From: Myxococcales bacterium
GTDB lineage: Bacteria > Myxococcota_A > Polyangia > Polyangiales > Ga0077539
NCBI GenBank assembly: GCA_030652255.1
Contig: JAUSAZ010000194.1
Location: 1-64,000 of the forward strand
Direction of reading: 5' to 3'
Length of the DNA: 64,000 nucleotides
Part shown: positions 8,869 to 17,110 of the stretch, in pieces
Layout: the number at the start of each line of letters is the position of its first letter
Numbering within the stretch: position 1 is the stretch's first letter
Program-made: the position numbers and the translations under genes
The notes under the pieces: model-generated
Seen by the model: the letters and a program-made list of their open reading frames with translations, nothing else
Databases searched by the model: none
What the model was told of the DNA's origin: nothing

Positions 8869-10092
8869 TCACCGAGCCCCGCCATCCGCGGGGCCGTCAC
8901 CGATGAAGTACACCACCCCGTCGTCGCAGCCCACCACGAGAACGCCGTCGTCGATCAGCGCCGGGCTGCCGTCGACGTCGCCGGGCAGCGCAATCCGTGC
9001 GAGGAGCCCCCCGTCGCGCGACAGCAGCCAGAGCGCGTCGTCGGGCACCCCCACGGCGTACGACCCGTCGACGTCCACGAGCGCGCTCGACGCCACGCCG
9101 TAGTCCCGCGTCGGCGGCCCCGGCACCGGCCGCTCCCAGCGCACCGCCCCGGTCTCCCGGTCGAGCGCCACCACCCGCGCGCGCGGCCCGTAGGTGCCCA
9201 CCACCAGCGCGCCGTCGAGGCCCAGCGCCACGCCCGCGCGAACGTACCCGCCGAGCGCCCGCTGCCAGCGCTCGACCCCGTCGCGGGAGATGGCCCGCAG
9301 CGCCCCGTCGTCGCCGCCCACGTACACCGTGCCGTCGTCGCCGATGGCCGGCGGGGCGTCGACGTCGTCGCGGGTCACCACCGTCCAGCGCACGCCGCCG
9401 TCGGGGTCGACCGCGCGCACCCGGTCGTCCTGGGCGCCCACCACCGCGACGCCGTCGTCGGTGACCGCGGGCGAGGAGTACACCTTGGCGCCCAGCAGCA
9501 GCCGCCAGCGCACCGTGAGGTCGCCCTCCGTCGCGTAGAGCGAGCGCCCCGCGCCGAAGCGCAGCGACCCGTCGCCCGCCGCCGCGGGGGAGGTGTCCGC
9601 GTCGTCGTCGGTGCCCAGCGCGAGGCGCAGCGAGCCGTCGGGCCCGAGCATCACCATGCGGTCGGCGTCGGTGCCGAGCACCATGGTCCCGTCGGCGCGC
9701 ACGAGGGGGGTGGTGTACACCCGGTCGCCGGTGTTCACCCGCCAGCGCAGCGAGGCGTCGCGGGCGAGGCCGTACACCGCGCCGTCGTGGGAGGTGACCA
9801 CCACCGTGTCGCGCGCGCCCACCACCGGCTGCGAGGTGATGCGACCCTCCGTGGCGTAGCGCGCGGTGATCACCGGGTCGCGGGGGAGCCGGTATCCGCT
9901 CCGGCCCGTGTGCCGCGCGTCGAAGCGGAACATCCGCGGCGGCAGCGCGGGCGGCGGCGTATCGAGCGCCACGGGGGCGGGGCCCTCGTCGAGCGGCACG
10001 TCGGCGGCGACCGGGGGAGGGGGCGCCCGGCGGGGGCGGCGGCAGGCCCCGGCGGCGAGGGCGGCGGCGAGCACGACGAGGGCGGGGCGCAC
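8869..10092 (-). CDS. PQQ-binding-like beta-propeller lipoprotein
   Basis: A 407-residue exported protein starting with GTG. The signal peptide ends LAAGAC, a good lipobox with Cys at about residue 17, followed by a basic and then Pro-rich linker. From about residue 60 there are at least seven repeats of the form VGAxDxxVxAVDPDGGVRW or DDGTVYVGGDDGALRAISRDG, the WD40/PQQ-like (BamB or pyrrolo-quinoline propeller) blade pattern. PQQ-enzyme catalytic residues are not evident, so it is more likely a binding or scaffold protein. It lies 13 bp after the P450 gene and 28 bp before glgC, so the three are probably one transcript, an unusual set. Confidence 0.85.
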   Translation of the reverse strand: MRPALVVLAAALAAGACRRPRRAPPPPVAADVPLDEGPAPVALDTPPPALPPRMFRFDARHTGRSGYRLPRDPVITARYATEGRITSQPVVGARDTVVVTSHDGAVYGLARDASLRWRVNTGDRVYTTPLVRADGTMVLGTDADRMVMLGPDGSLRLALGTDDDADTSPAAAGDGSLRFGAGRSLYATEGDLTVRWRLLLGAKVYSSPAVTDDGVAVVGAQDDRVRAVDPDGGVRWTVVTRDDVDAPPAIGDDGTVYVGGDDGALRAISRDGVERWQRALGGYVRAGVALGLDGALVVGTYGPRARVVALDRETGAVRWERPVPGPPTRDYGVASSALVDVDGSYAVGVPDDALWLLSRDGGLLARIALPGDVDGSPALIDDGVLVVGCDDGVVYFIGDGPADGGAR

Positions 10093-10105
10093 GGTAGGGG
10101 CGGTC

Positions 10106-11467
10106 TCAGGCGGCGGCGGGGACGATCGCGCCGCGGGGGAGCACCGCGTCGACGATGACGGGCATGCCGCGGGAGGGCGTGAGGGTGATGCTGCGACGCA
10201 CCGCGCGGGGGACGTAGCCCGGCGCCGAGCGCAGCCACGCGCGGGAGAGCACCGTCGCCAGGACCATCTTCATCTCGTAGATGGCGAAGGCCATCCCGAT
10301 GCACTTACGGATGCCCCCGCCGAAGGGGATCCACTCGTGGCCCTTGTACTGCCGCCCGATGAAGCGGGTCGGGTCGAAGCGCGCGGGGTGCGAGTACACG
10401 GCGGTGTTCTGGTGGACGAGGTGCACCGAGGGGGCGAGGGCGACCCCCGCGGGGAGGTCGTAGCCCGCGAAGCGCATGGGCTGCTGCAACACGCGACCCA
10501 CCAGCGGGATCACGGGCTGCAGCCGCAGGGCCTCGCGCACGGTGCCGTCGAGGTACTCGAGCTTCGCGATGCGCTCGGGGGTGAGCGGTCCGGAGCGCTG
10601 CGCGGCGTGGAGCTCCGACAGGAGCCGGTCGCGCACGTCGGGCAGGGCGAGCACCCAGCGGAGGGTCCAGGCGAGGGCGGTGGCGGTGGTCTCGTGGCCC
10701 GCGACGAGGAGGGTGACGAGCTGGTCGCGGAGGTCCTGGTCGTCGAGGCCGCGGCCGTCCTCGTCGCGCACCCCGAGGAGCATCGACAGGATGTCCGTGC
10801 GCCCGTCGGCGCCCTCGCGCCGCCGCCGGGCGATGGCGCCGAGCAGGTTTGCGTCCGCCGTGCCCGACTCGCGCACGAAGCGACCCCACGGGCTCCACGG
10901 CCCGAGGTCGCGCTGCATCTGCGGCAGCAGCAACGGCGGCCACGAGGCGAGGTGGGTGAGCCGGCTGAGCTGGGCCCCCAGGGCCGCGCGCTCGCCCGCG
11001 TCGTCCATGCCGAACACCGTGCGCAGGATGACGTCGAGGGTGATCCCCTGGAGCGGCTCGTGGATGGGAAACTCCCGCCCGACGGGCCATCGGTCGATGG
11101 AGGCGTGCGTGAGCTCGACCATCTCGCGCCCGTAGGCGTGCATGCGCTCGCCGTGGAAGGGCGGCATCACCAGCCGGCGCATCGTCTTGTGCTCCGCGCC
11201 GTCGAGCACGATCACCGAGCGCTCCCCCAGGAAGGGCCGCAGGGCCTCCGCGATCTTGCCGCCGTGCATGTCGTCCCCGGCGCTCGCGAAGACCTCCCGC
11301 ACGTGCTCGGGGTTGGAGAGGATCACCAGCGGGGGCATCGCCCCGAGGCGGATGGTGAAGGTCTCGCCGTAGCGCGCGCGGCACTCGTCGAGCAGCGCCA
11401 CCGGGTCGCGCATCCAGCGAACGAGGATCCACGGGGTCGGCGCGTCGGGTCCGGGCGGCAGGCTCAT
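10106..11467 (-). CDS. cytochrome P450
   Basis: A 453-residue soluble bacterial P450 catalysing an NAD(P)H-dependent mono-oxygenation. Key elements are all present: I-helix oxygen-activation motif AGHETT (256-261), ExxR as EALR (312-315), the PxRF-like DPTRFIG region and the haem loop FGGGIRKCIG with the thiolate Cys at about 389. No membrane anchor is seen. The organisation resembles the CYP1xx/CYP110-like fatty-acid or terpene hydroxylase clans, but the substrate cannot be told. No ferredoxin or reductase gene is adjacent. A TACCGT hexamer 8 nt before the ATG suggests a near-leaderless transcript. Confidence 0.95.
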   Translation of the reverse strand: MSLPPGPDAPTPWILVRWMRDPVALLDECRARYGETFTIRLGAMPPLVILSNPEHVREVFASAGDDMHGGKIAEALRPFLGERSVIVLDGAEHKTMRRLVMPPFHGERMHAYGREMVELTHASIDRWPVGREFPIHEPLQGITLDVILRTVFGMDDAGERAALGAQLSRLTHLASWPPLLLPQMQRDLGPWSPWGRFVRESGTADANLLGAIARRRREGADGRTDILSMLLGVRDEDGRGLDDQDLRDQLVTLLVAGHETTATALAWTLRWVLALPDVRDRLLSELHAAQRSGPLTPERIAKLEYLDGTVREALRLQPVIPLVGRVLQQPMRFAGYDLPAGVALAPSVHLVHQNTAVYSHPARFDPTRFIGRQYKGHEWIPFGGGIRKCIGMAFAIYEMKMVLATVLSRAWLRSAPGYVPRAVRRSITLTPSRGMPVIVDAVLPRGAIVPAAA

Positions 11468-11475
11468 GGGGGCGC

Positions 11476-11521
11476 ACGGTAGCGGTCCCCGCTCGCGGCT
11501 TCCAGGGCGGTCGGGTACGGT
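11476..11521. promoter_or_regulatory. back-to-back -10-like boxes for divergent leaderless starts
   Basis: Reading left, TACCGT (11481-11476) ends 8 nt before the P450 ATG. Reading right, TACGGT (11516-11521) ends 7 nt before ATG 11529. The whole gap between the two start codons is only 61 bp and holds no purine-rich ribosome site for either gene. Two divergent, nearly leaderless promoters are the simplest reading; no clear -35 hexamers are visible. Confidence 0.5.
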
Positions 11522-11528
11522 TCAGCGC

Positions 11529-12143
11529 ATGAGCGAACGCGCGCAGAGCGACTCCGTGCTGGCGATGTATGGCCTCCTCGCGGGGGTCGCCCGGCTCGGG
11601 CTGCCCCCGCTGATCGACATCCCCGTGGTGCGCACCCTGCGCGCGGCCATGGTCGACCGCCTCGCCCGCAGCTACGGGGTGGTGCTCACCCACGGCGCCC
11701 GGCGCATCCTGGTCGACATCGAGGAGACGGCCACCATCCGGGGCAACGTCACCCAGGGCGTGCGCTGGGTCTTCGAGCGATTCGTCCCCGGCGGCCGGGC
11801 CGTCGACGCCGTCAACAACGTCTACCGAACCTACGGCGCGGGCCTGCTGCTGCGGCGCTACTTCGAGCTGCACCGCACCCCGGCCGACCCGGTGTTCTCG
11901 GAGATCGAGGCCGAGCGCGTGCGGGCCGCCCTGCGCGCCGGGCTCGCGCTGCTCGAGGCCGAGCGGGCCCAGGACATCGTCGAGGCGGTGGGGCTCCCGA
12001 TGCGCAGCGCCCACGAGGTGCCCGACGCCAGCCTGCTCGAGCGCTGGGGCGAGGCCGTCGCGGCCACCCTGGCCGAGGCGCCCGCGGCGTGGCTCGAGGT
12101 CGCCGAGAAGCGCTTCGTCGAGACCCTCGCCCGCTACCGCTGA
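11529..12143 (+). CDS. hypothetical protein
   Basis: A 204-residue protein with no signal peptide. It is mostly helical, with a moderately hydrophobic segment near residues 13-35 (LLAGVARLGLPPLIDIPVV) that could be a membrane-associated helix. A GNVTQGVRWVFERFVPGGRA region in the middle has no family I know. It is transcribed divergently from the P450 with TACGGT just upstream of the ATG, and is followed by a 139-bp gap before the phosphoesterase. No function can be assigned. Confidence 0.75.
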   Translation: MSERAQSDSVLAMYGLLAGVARLGLPPLIDIPVVRTLRAAMVDRLARSYGVVLTHGARRILVDIEETATIRGNVTQGVRWVFERFVPGGRAVDAVNNVYRTYGAGLLLRRYFELHRTPADPVFSEIEAERVRAALRAGLALLEAERAQDIVEAVGLPMRSAHEVPDASLLERWGEAVAATLAEAPAAWLEVAEKRFVETLARYR

Positions 12144-12282
12144 ACGCGCACTCCCGTAGGGTCTGCGCCCCGCACCGTAATCTTCACAACCAGAGCTCCA
12201 GCGGCCGGGGGCCGACACCCTGGACATAGTTTGTCAGGCACCCGGCGGGCGCCCGAGTGCGCTAGGCTGCCGATAACGCGCG

Positions 12283-13176
12283 ATGCTCGTGGCGGTGGTC
12301 GGAGATGTGCACGGAAGGTTCTTCCGCGTCGAAGAGTGGATCGACGCGCTGGAACAGTCGCGTGGCGAGCGCGTGGCGGTGGTGCTGTGCGTCGGCGACG
12401 TGGAGACCTTCGCGACCGCCGACGACCACCGGCGCAAGGCCACCAAGCGCAGCATGCCGGCGGAGTTCTCGGCCTACGCGACGGGCCAGCGGGAGATGTC
12501 CCGGCCCTTCTATTTCGTGGGCGGCAACAACGAGAGCTTCGAGGAGCTCGACCTCATGCCCGACGGGGGCGAGCTGGCCCCGAAGGTGACCTACCTCGGC
12601 CGCGCCGGGTCGCGCACCATCGAGGGCATGCGGGTGGGGTACCTGTCGGGCATCTACGCGCCCACCCGCTACCTGCGCCCGCGGGTGCCGGCGTGTAACG
12701 CCGAGACCAACAAGCAGGCCGGGTACTTCCGCAAGGACGACGTCGACGTGGCGTGCGCCATCCCGGGCGCCGACCTGCTGTTGCTGCACGAGTGGCCGCG
12801 GGGCATCGCGGGCACCGAGAGCGCCGTCGCGGTGGTGGGCGCGCGGGGCATCCGCCGGGCGCACTGGCCGCAGGTCGGCAACCCCTACGCCGCGCTGCTG
12901 GTCACCCGGCTGCGGCCGCCGTGGGTGCTCTGCGGGCACATCCACGTGCCCCACGCGGCGACGCTCTACTGGGACAACGGCGCGACCACCCGGGTGGCCT
13001 GCCTCGACCAGGCGACGCGCTCGGACGGCGGCCTGCTCTGGATGAACGTCGATGGCCCGACGGTGCGCGAGGTGGGCTGGGGGACCAGCGGCGAGGTCGC
13101 GTGGCGGGAGGGCGACCCCTGGGACGAGCGGCAGTCCGCGGCGCGCATCCGCATCGCGGGCCGCGGCGAGTACTGA
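12283..13176 (+). CDS. calcineurin-like metallophosphoesterase
   Basis: A 297-residue phosphoesterase of the MPP superfamily, hydrolysing phosphomono- or diesters with two metals. Metal ligands are visible in order: GDVHGRF (D8, H10), GDVE (about D38), GGNNE in place of GNHD, HEW in the third motif and GHIH in the fourth (about residues 213-216). The length and the NNE variant resemble the lariat-debranching/DBR1 N-terminal type and related bacterial proteins, but no C-terminal debranching domain is present. The substrate is unknown. TAGGCT (12263-12268) ends 14 nt before the ATG and is a likely -10 box. Confidence 0.88.
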   Translation: MLVAVVGDVHGRFFRVEEWIDALEQSRGERVAVVLCVGDVETFATADDHRRKATKRSMPAEFSAYATGQREMSRPFYFVGGNNESFEELDLMPDGGELAPKVTYLGRAGSRTIEGMRVGYLSGIYAPTRYLRPRVPACNAETNKQAGYFRKDDVDVACAIPGADLLLLHEWPRGIAGTESAVAVVGARGIRRAHWPQVGNPYAALLVTRLRPPWVLCGHIHVPHAATLYWDNGATTRVACLDQATRSDGGLLWMNVDGPTVREVGWGTSGEVAWREGDPWDERQSAARIRIAGRGEY

Positions 13177-13219
13177 CAACGCTGTCGCGGCGCGCAACGG
13201 CCTGCGTGCCGGGTGCGGG

Positions 13220-14074
13220 TCAGGGCGCCGGGGCGGTCGGGTCGGCGCAGCAGCGGAACCCGATCTGGTAGTACACGAAGCCCTCGTTGTGGGAGATGGT
13301 CGACGGGCGGCAGCGCGCGCGGATGTGGCCCCACCAGCCGCCCTTGAGGGCGGACTGAAACGGCCGCCCCGACTCGTTGATGGTCCACTCGTCGGCGTTG
13401 CCGGTCATGTCGTGGACACCCGCCCAGGAGACGCAGCGGTTCATGGTCCCGGAGGGGACGGCCTCGTAGAGCCGGGCGCTCTCGTCGGCGGTGGTCATCG
13501 GGTTGCTCAGGCGCGGGCGGTTGGGCCGGATGGTCTGGTGGTCGATCCGGCACACCTCGGGCTCGCGGCGCAGCCCCGTGGGGTAGGGGTTCATGTCCGG
13601 GCCCTCGCACGCGAAGGTCCACTCGGACTGCGTGCAGAGGCGCTTGTGCTGCGCCTCGCACGCGCGCCGGGCCTCGTACCAGCTCACCATCACCTGCGGG
13701 CGCACGCCCGGCTGGTTGGGGTACTCGAAGCGGTCGATGCACACCGACAGCGGTCGGCGGCGGCCGGTGCAGCGCGACGGCGCGAACTCCGCGCAGCGCA
13801 TCTGGGTCTCCGGGTCGAGCCAGCGCAGGCAGCGCTGGTCGACGTTGGTGCAGTACTCCCCCTCGGCGAGGGCCATCCCGTCGGGGCAGCGCGGCGTCGG
13901 CGGCGACGTGGGCACCACCCGCGGCGTGCCCTGGGCGGGCGTCGGGGAGGGCGCCGGTGCGTCGGGCGCAGGACGGTTCTGCCCGCGCGCGACGCCGTGC
14001 GCGCTGAAGGACGCCGAAGCCACCACCATCAGCACGACCACGCTGCGAAGACCCTGAGAAGGGATCAAGTCCAT
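13220..14074 (-). CDS. secreted SUMF1/formylglycine-generating-enzyme-like protein
   Basis: A 284-residue exported protein. A signal peptide (about residues 1-30) precedes a Pro/Ala/Thr-rich linker, then an FGE-sulfatase domain: SWYEARRACEAQHKRLCTQS, SEWTFACEGP, and the C-terminal MTGNADEWT with a GGWWGHIRARCRP and GFRCC ending. True formylglycine-generating enzymes use two cysteines near GFRC; here cysteines are numerous, but the catalytic pattern cannot be confirmed. Many bacterial members with this secreted form lack enzymatic activity and bind or scaffold. It is monocistronic and convergent with the phosphoesterase. Confidence 0.85.
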   Translation of the reverse strand: MDLIPSQGLRSVVVLMVVASASFSAHGVARGQNRPAPDAPAPSPTPAQGTPRVVPTSPPTPRCPDGMALAEGEYCTNVDQRCLRWLDPETQMRCAEFAPSRCTGRRRPLSVCIDRFEYPNQPGVRPQVMVSWYEARRACEAQHKRLCTQSEWTFACEGPDMNPYPTGLRREPEVCRIDHQTIRPNRPRLSNPMTTADESARLYEAVPSGTMNRCVSWAGVHDMTGNADEWTINESGRPFQSALKGGWWGHIRARCRPSTISHNEGFVYYQIGFRCCADPTAPAP

Positions 14075-14333
14075 GACGACACCGCCCGCGAAGAGTGCAC
14101 GGCATGGGCCACCCTCGAGCGCCCCCTTCCAACAGGGTTGCCGGGCGTCACCGCGACCGTGATGCTTCGTCTCACCAGCGAACTACACCTACATTGTCCC
14201 CACAAGGATTCGTCGGGGAATTGCAGTGGTTGCCATCGACGGCGCGGGGGCTTTGGTGGCAGGTTGCGCCGAAACTTGCGCCCGGCCGCCGGTGATGCGT
14301 GACGGCGCGAGCATTGAGGAGACGAGGCTGACG

Positions 14334-14822
14334 ATGACGACGATTGCGAATGGTTCGGTGGTGGCCTTCGACTACACGCTCCGCGACGGCGCCGGGGCGG
14401 TGATTGATAGCTCGCAGGGGGGCTCGCCGATGGTCTACCTGCACGGGCACGGCAACATCGTGGCGGGCCTCGAGGAGGCCCTCCAGGGGAAGACCGCCGG
14501 GGCCAGCCTGAAGGTCACGGTGAAGCCCGAGGACGGGTACGGCGAGTGGCGCGAAGAGCTCGTGATGAAGGTCGCGCGCGCGCGGCTGCCGAAGAGCCCG
14601 GAGCCCAGCGTCGGGCTCGAGCTCCAGGGCGTCGGCCCGGGCGGCGAGCCGCTGCACCTGCGGGTGATCGCGATCGAGGGCGACCAGGTCAGCCTCGACG
14701 CCAACCACCCCCTCGCGGGGCAGGAGCTCCACTTCGAGGTGAGCATCCAGAGCGTGCGCGCGGCCTCCGAGGAGGAGCTCGCCCACGGCCACGTGCACGG
14801 CCACGGCGGCGCGCATCACTGA
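14334..14822 (+). CDS. slyD: FKBP-type peptidyl-prolyl cis-trans isomerase SlyD
   Basis: A 162-residue cytoplasmic prolyl isomerase and chaperone. The FKBP half opens VAFDYTLRDGAGAVIDSS and includes GGSPMVYLHGHGNIVAGLEEAL; the inserted IF chaperone domain covers about residues 70-125 and the FKBP fold resumes with HPLAGQELHFEV. The tail HGHVHGHGGAHH is a short version of the metal-binding, His-rich SlyD end, so nickel or zinc binding is likely. ATG 14334 follows GACGAGG; upstream in-frame ATGs belong to leader sequence. It stands alone, convergent with the exopolysaccharide OPX gene across a terminator hairpin. Confidence 0.93.
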   Translation: MTTIANGSVVAFDYTLRDGAGAVIDSSQGGSPMVYLHGHGNIVAGLEEALQGKTAGASLKVTVKPEDGYGEWREELVMKVARARLPKSPEPSVGLELQGVGPGGEPLHLRVIAIEGDQVSLDANHPLAGQELHFEVSIQSVRAASEEELAHGHVHGHGGAHH

Positions 14823-14832
14823 AGGTCGAGGC

Positions 14833-14865
14833 GGCGGGACGGAGGGAGCGCCTCTCCGCCCCGCC
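14833..14865. terminator. GC-rich hairpin between convergent slyD and OPX genes
   Basis: GGCGGGACGGAGGG (14833-14846) pairs with CTCTCCGCCCCGCC (14852-14865), 12 of 14 positions complementary around a 5-nt loop. It lies 11 bp past the slyD stop and 14 bp past the end of the opposite gene, so it can stop transcription from both sides. No U-run follows, as is common in such GC-rich genomes. Confidence 0.55.
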
Positions 14866-14878
14866 CCCGGCGGGCGCT

Positions 14879-15460
14879 TCAGGGGACGACGATGGTGTCG
14901 CCCGAGCGCAGGGTGAAGTTCTGCTGCATCTGGCCTTCGAGGATGTCGTTGATGGACACCTCGTAGCGCTCCTCGCGGCCGTTGGTGGCACGGCGCAGCA
15001 CGACGATGCGATCGAGGTTGGCGCCGCGGGCGCCGCCGCCCGCGAGGGCGAGCGCCTGGACCACCGTGACCGGCATGCGGGACTCGAAGTCGCCCGGGCG
15101 GATGACCTTGCCGGTCACGAACACCCGGTAGCTGTGCACCTCCTCGACGACGACGGAGACCCGCGCGTCCTGCACGAAGCGGCGGTACGCCTCGGTGATC
15201 TCGCGGGTGATGTCGTTGATGGTCTTGCCGGAGACGGTGACCTCGTTGAGCAGCGGCAGGGTGATGCGCCCGTCGGGGCGCACCGTCACGCGCGAGGCGA
15301 GCTCGGCGTTGCCGAAGACGGCGATGCGGACGATGTCGCCGGAGCCCACGCGGTACTCCTGGACGCCCGACTCGACGGGCGGCCACGGGCCGGTGAGGGC
15401 GGAGCGGCACGCCGGGAGGGAGAGGAGGCTGACGAGGAGGATCGAGCGCGCTGCACGCAT
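14879..15460 (-). CDS. polysaccharide export (OPX, Wza-type) lipoprotein, short form
   Basis: A 193-residue outer-membrane polysaccharide export protein. Signal peptide with lipobox LPAC (Cys about residue 18), then the PES (Poly_export) domain YRVGSGDIVRIAVFGNAEL and RPDGRITLPLLNEVTVSGK, and an SLBB domain beginning VFVTGKVIRPGDFESRMPV. The chain stops right after the SLBB strand (SGDTIVVP) and lacks the C-terminal amphipathic helix that forms the outer-membrane pore of Wza. It thus matches the short OPX class known from Myxococcus, which needs a separate beta-barrel; such a barrel is encoded two genes upstream. Confidence 0.92.
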   Translation of the reverse strand: MRAARSILLVSLLSLPACRSALTGPWPPVESGVQEYRVGSGDIVRIAVFGNAELASRVTVRPDGRITLPLLNEVTVSGKTINDITREITEAYRRFVQDARVSVVVEEVHSYRVFVTGKVIRPGDFESRMPVTVVQALALAGGGARGANLDRIVVLRRATNGREERYEVSINDILEGQMQQNFTLRSGDTIVVP

Positions 15461-15523
15461 GGCACGCGATGTATCATGACCAGGGTGGGCGTTGGCAATC
15501 CCGCGCGGCGCGCGGGCGGCGGC

Positions 15524-17110
15524 TCAGGCGGGGGGCGGGGCGGTGGGCGCGGCGGAGCGGACGGTGGAGCCCGCGCCGTCGAAGTGCAGGTCGGGGATGA
15601 AGGGCAGCTCGGCGAGCTCGCCCCAGCGGCGCAGGTCGTCCTGGTCGTAGATGCGGGTGTCGATGAAGCCCGAGATGAGCGCGGTGCCCAGGGCGAACAT
15701 CATCGCGAGCACCGAGACGATCATCGCCATCTTGGTGCGCCCCGGGGGCTCGGGCTCGATGGGCCGCGAGGGCGCGTCGAGGATGCGGATCTGCTCGCCG
15801 CCGCTCAGCTCGGCGCGGCGCATGTCGCCCTGGCGGTCGAACTTGCGGCGCAAGAGCTCTTGATAGCTGGTGCGGGTGGTGGTGACGTCGGTGGTGAGCC
15901 GGTCGAACTCCGCCTCGACCGCGACGATGTTGTTGCGGGTGAGCGGGTTGACCGCGCCCGGGGCCGGCGTCGGGCTGCGCTGCGGGTTGGCGCCGGGGGC
16001 GGCGTTGTCCGAGCGCTGGCTCTCCGCGAGCTCGGCGCGGGCCTGCTGGATCTCCCGGTTGACCGACTCGATGCGCTGCTCGCGCTCGGCCTGCGAGAGG
16101 TTCTGCGCGCTCTGCTGGGCGCCGCGCTGCCGGGCGATGGCGGTGTTGAGCTGCGACTGCATCCCCTGGAGCTCGCGCTCGGCCGCGGCGCGGGTGGGGT
16201 GGTCGAGCATGAGCCCGCGCGCCCGGATGGCCTCGACCTCGGCCTGCTTGGCGCGCACCCGCTCGCGCATCGCCGTGAGCTCCGCGGGCTCGTCGGCCGC
16301 CGGGGCGCTGGCCTGCGACGGGTTGCGCAGCGCCTCGACGCTGGCGCTGAGCTGCGCGATGCGGGTCTGGAGCCGGCGGGTGCGCACCGACGAGCGGTTG
16401 TCGACCTCCGCGGGCCGCGCCGCCGCGGCGCCGTTGGGGCCGATCTGGATGCGCGTCGGGCCGCCGCGGCGGGCCCGCACCTCCTCGACCATGGCCTGGT
16501 TGGCGAGCACGAACTGGTCGAGCGACTCCTGCCGCTCGGCGAGCGAGCCTTCGAGCTGGTGCAGCTGCGCGTCGACGGTGCCGAGGGCCTCGCGCGCCCG
16601 CTCGACGGCGGTGTTGCGCCGCGCGTTGACGAAGAGGTCGATGAGCCCCTGCACCACCCGCTGCGCGTCTTCGGGGTCGCCGTACTTGAACCCGATCTGG
16701 ACGGTGTCGGCCTGGACGCTGCGGTCGAGGCTGCCCCAGAAGAGCTCGGCCAGCTTGGTCTCGGAGGTCTTGCCCTGGAGCAGCGGGTAGAGCCGCAGCC
16801 GGGTGACGAGCGTGATGATGTTGGTGCGCGAGCCGTACACCTGCGACAGCCGGTTTTCGATGGAGCGCTGCACCTCCTCGGCGCCCGGCGCGTTGCCGTC
16901 CGGGCGCTCCTGCTCCTGCACCTGGAACCGCGCCTCGGAGCGGTAGGTGCGCGGCCGGGTGATCACCAGCGCCATGCCCGCGAGCATGATGACGCCGAAC
17001 ACCGCGAGGCCCCGCTTCCAGTACCGCAGGCCGCGGCGCGCGAGGGCGCCGTACGTGGCCAGCAGGTCTTTGAGCGAGAGCGGCTGGTCTTCCTTCTCTC
17101 CCATGGTCAT
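15524..17110 (-). CDS. Wzz/Wzc-type polysaccharide co-polymerase without kinase domain
   Basis: A 528-residue inner-membrane chain-length determinant. Membrane segment 1 is at about residues 34-54, followed by a Wzz domain (TYRSEARFQVQEQ, then IENRLSQVYG), a long periplasmic coiled coil (about 170-400) rich in Ala, Glu, Arg and Gln, the GNVR-like end with the RILDAPSRPIEPEPPG Pro-rich motif, and membrane segment 2 (about 470-490). The cytoplasmic tail is about 40 residues and lacks the Walker motifs and Tyr cluster of the BY-kinase Wzc. Its ATG overlaps the beta-barrel stop (ATGA). A separate kinase may be encoded elsewhere. Confidence 0.9.
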   Translation of the reverse strand: MTMGEKEDQPLSLKDLLATYGALARRGLRYWKRGLAVFGVIMLAGMALVITRPRTYRSEARFQVQEQERPDGNAPGAEEVQRSIENRLSQVYGSRTNIITLVTRLRLYPLLQGKTSETKLAELFWGSLDRSVQADTVQIGFKYGDPEDAQRVVQGLIDLFVNARRNTAVERAREALGTVDAQLHQLEGSLAERQESLDQFVLANQAMVEEVRARRGGPTRIQIGPNGAAAARPAEVDNRSSVRTRRLQTRIAQLSASVEALRNPSQASAPAADEPAELTAMRERVRAKQAEVEAIRARGLMLDHPTRAAAERELQGMQSQLNTAIARQRGAQQSAQNLSQAEREQRIESVNREIQQARAELAESQRSDNAAPGANPQRSPTPAPGAVNPLTRNNIVAVEAEFDRLTTDVTTTRTSYQELLRRKFDRQGDMRRAELSGGEQIRILDAPSRPIEPEPPGRTKMAMIVSVLAMMFALGTALISGFIDTRIYDQDDLRRWGELAELPFIPDLHFDGAGSTVRSAAPTAPPPA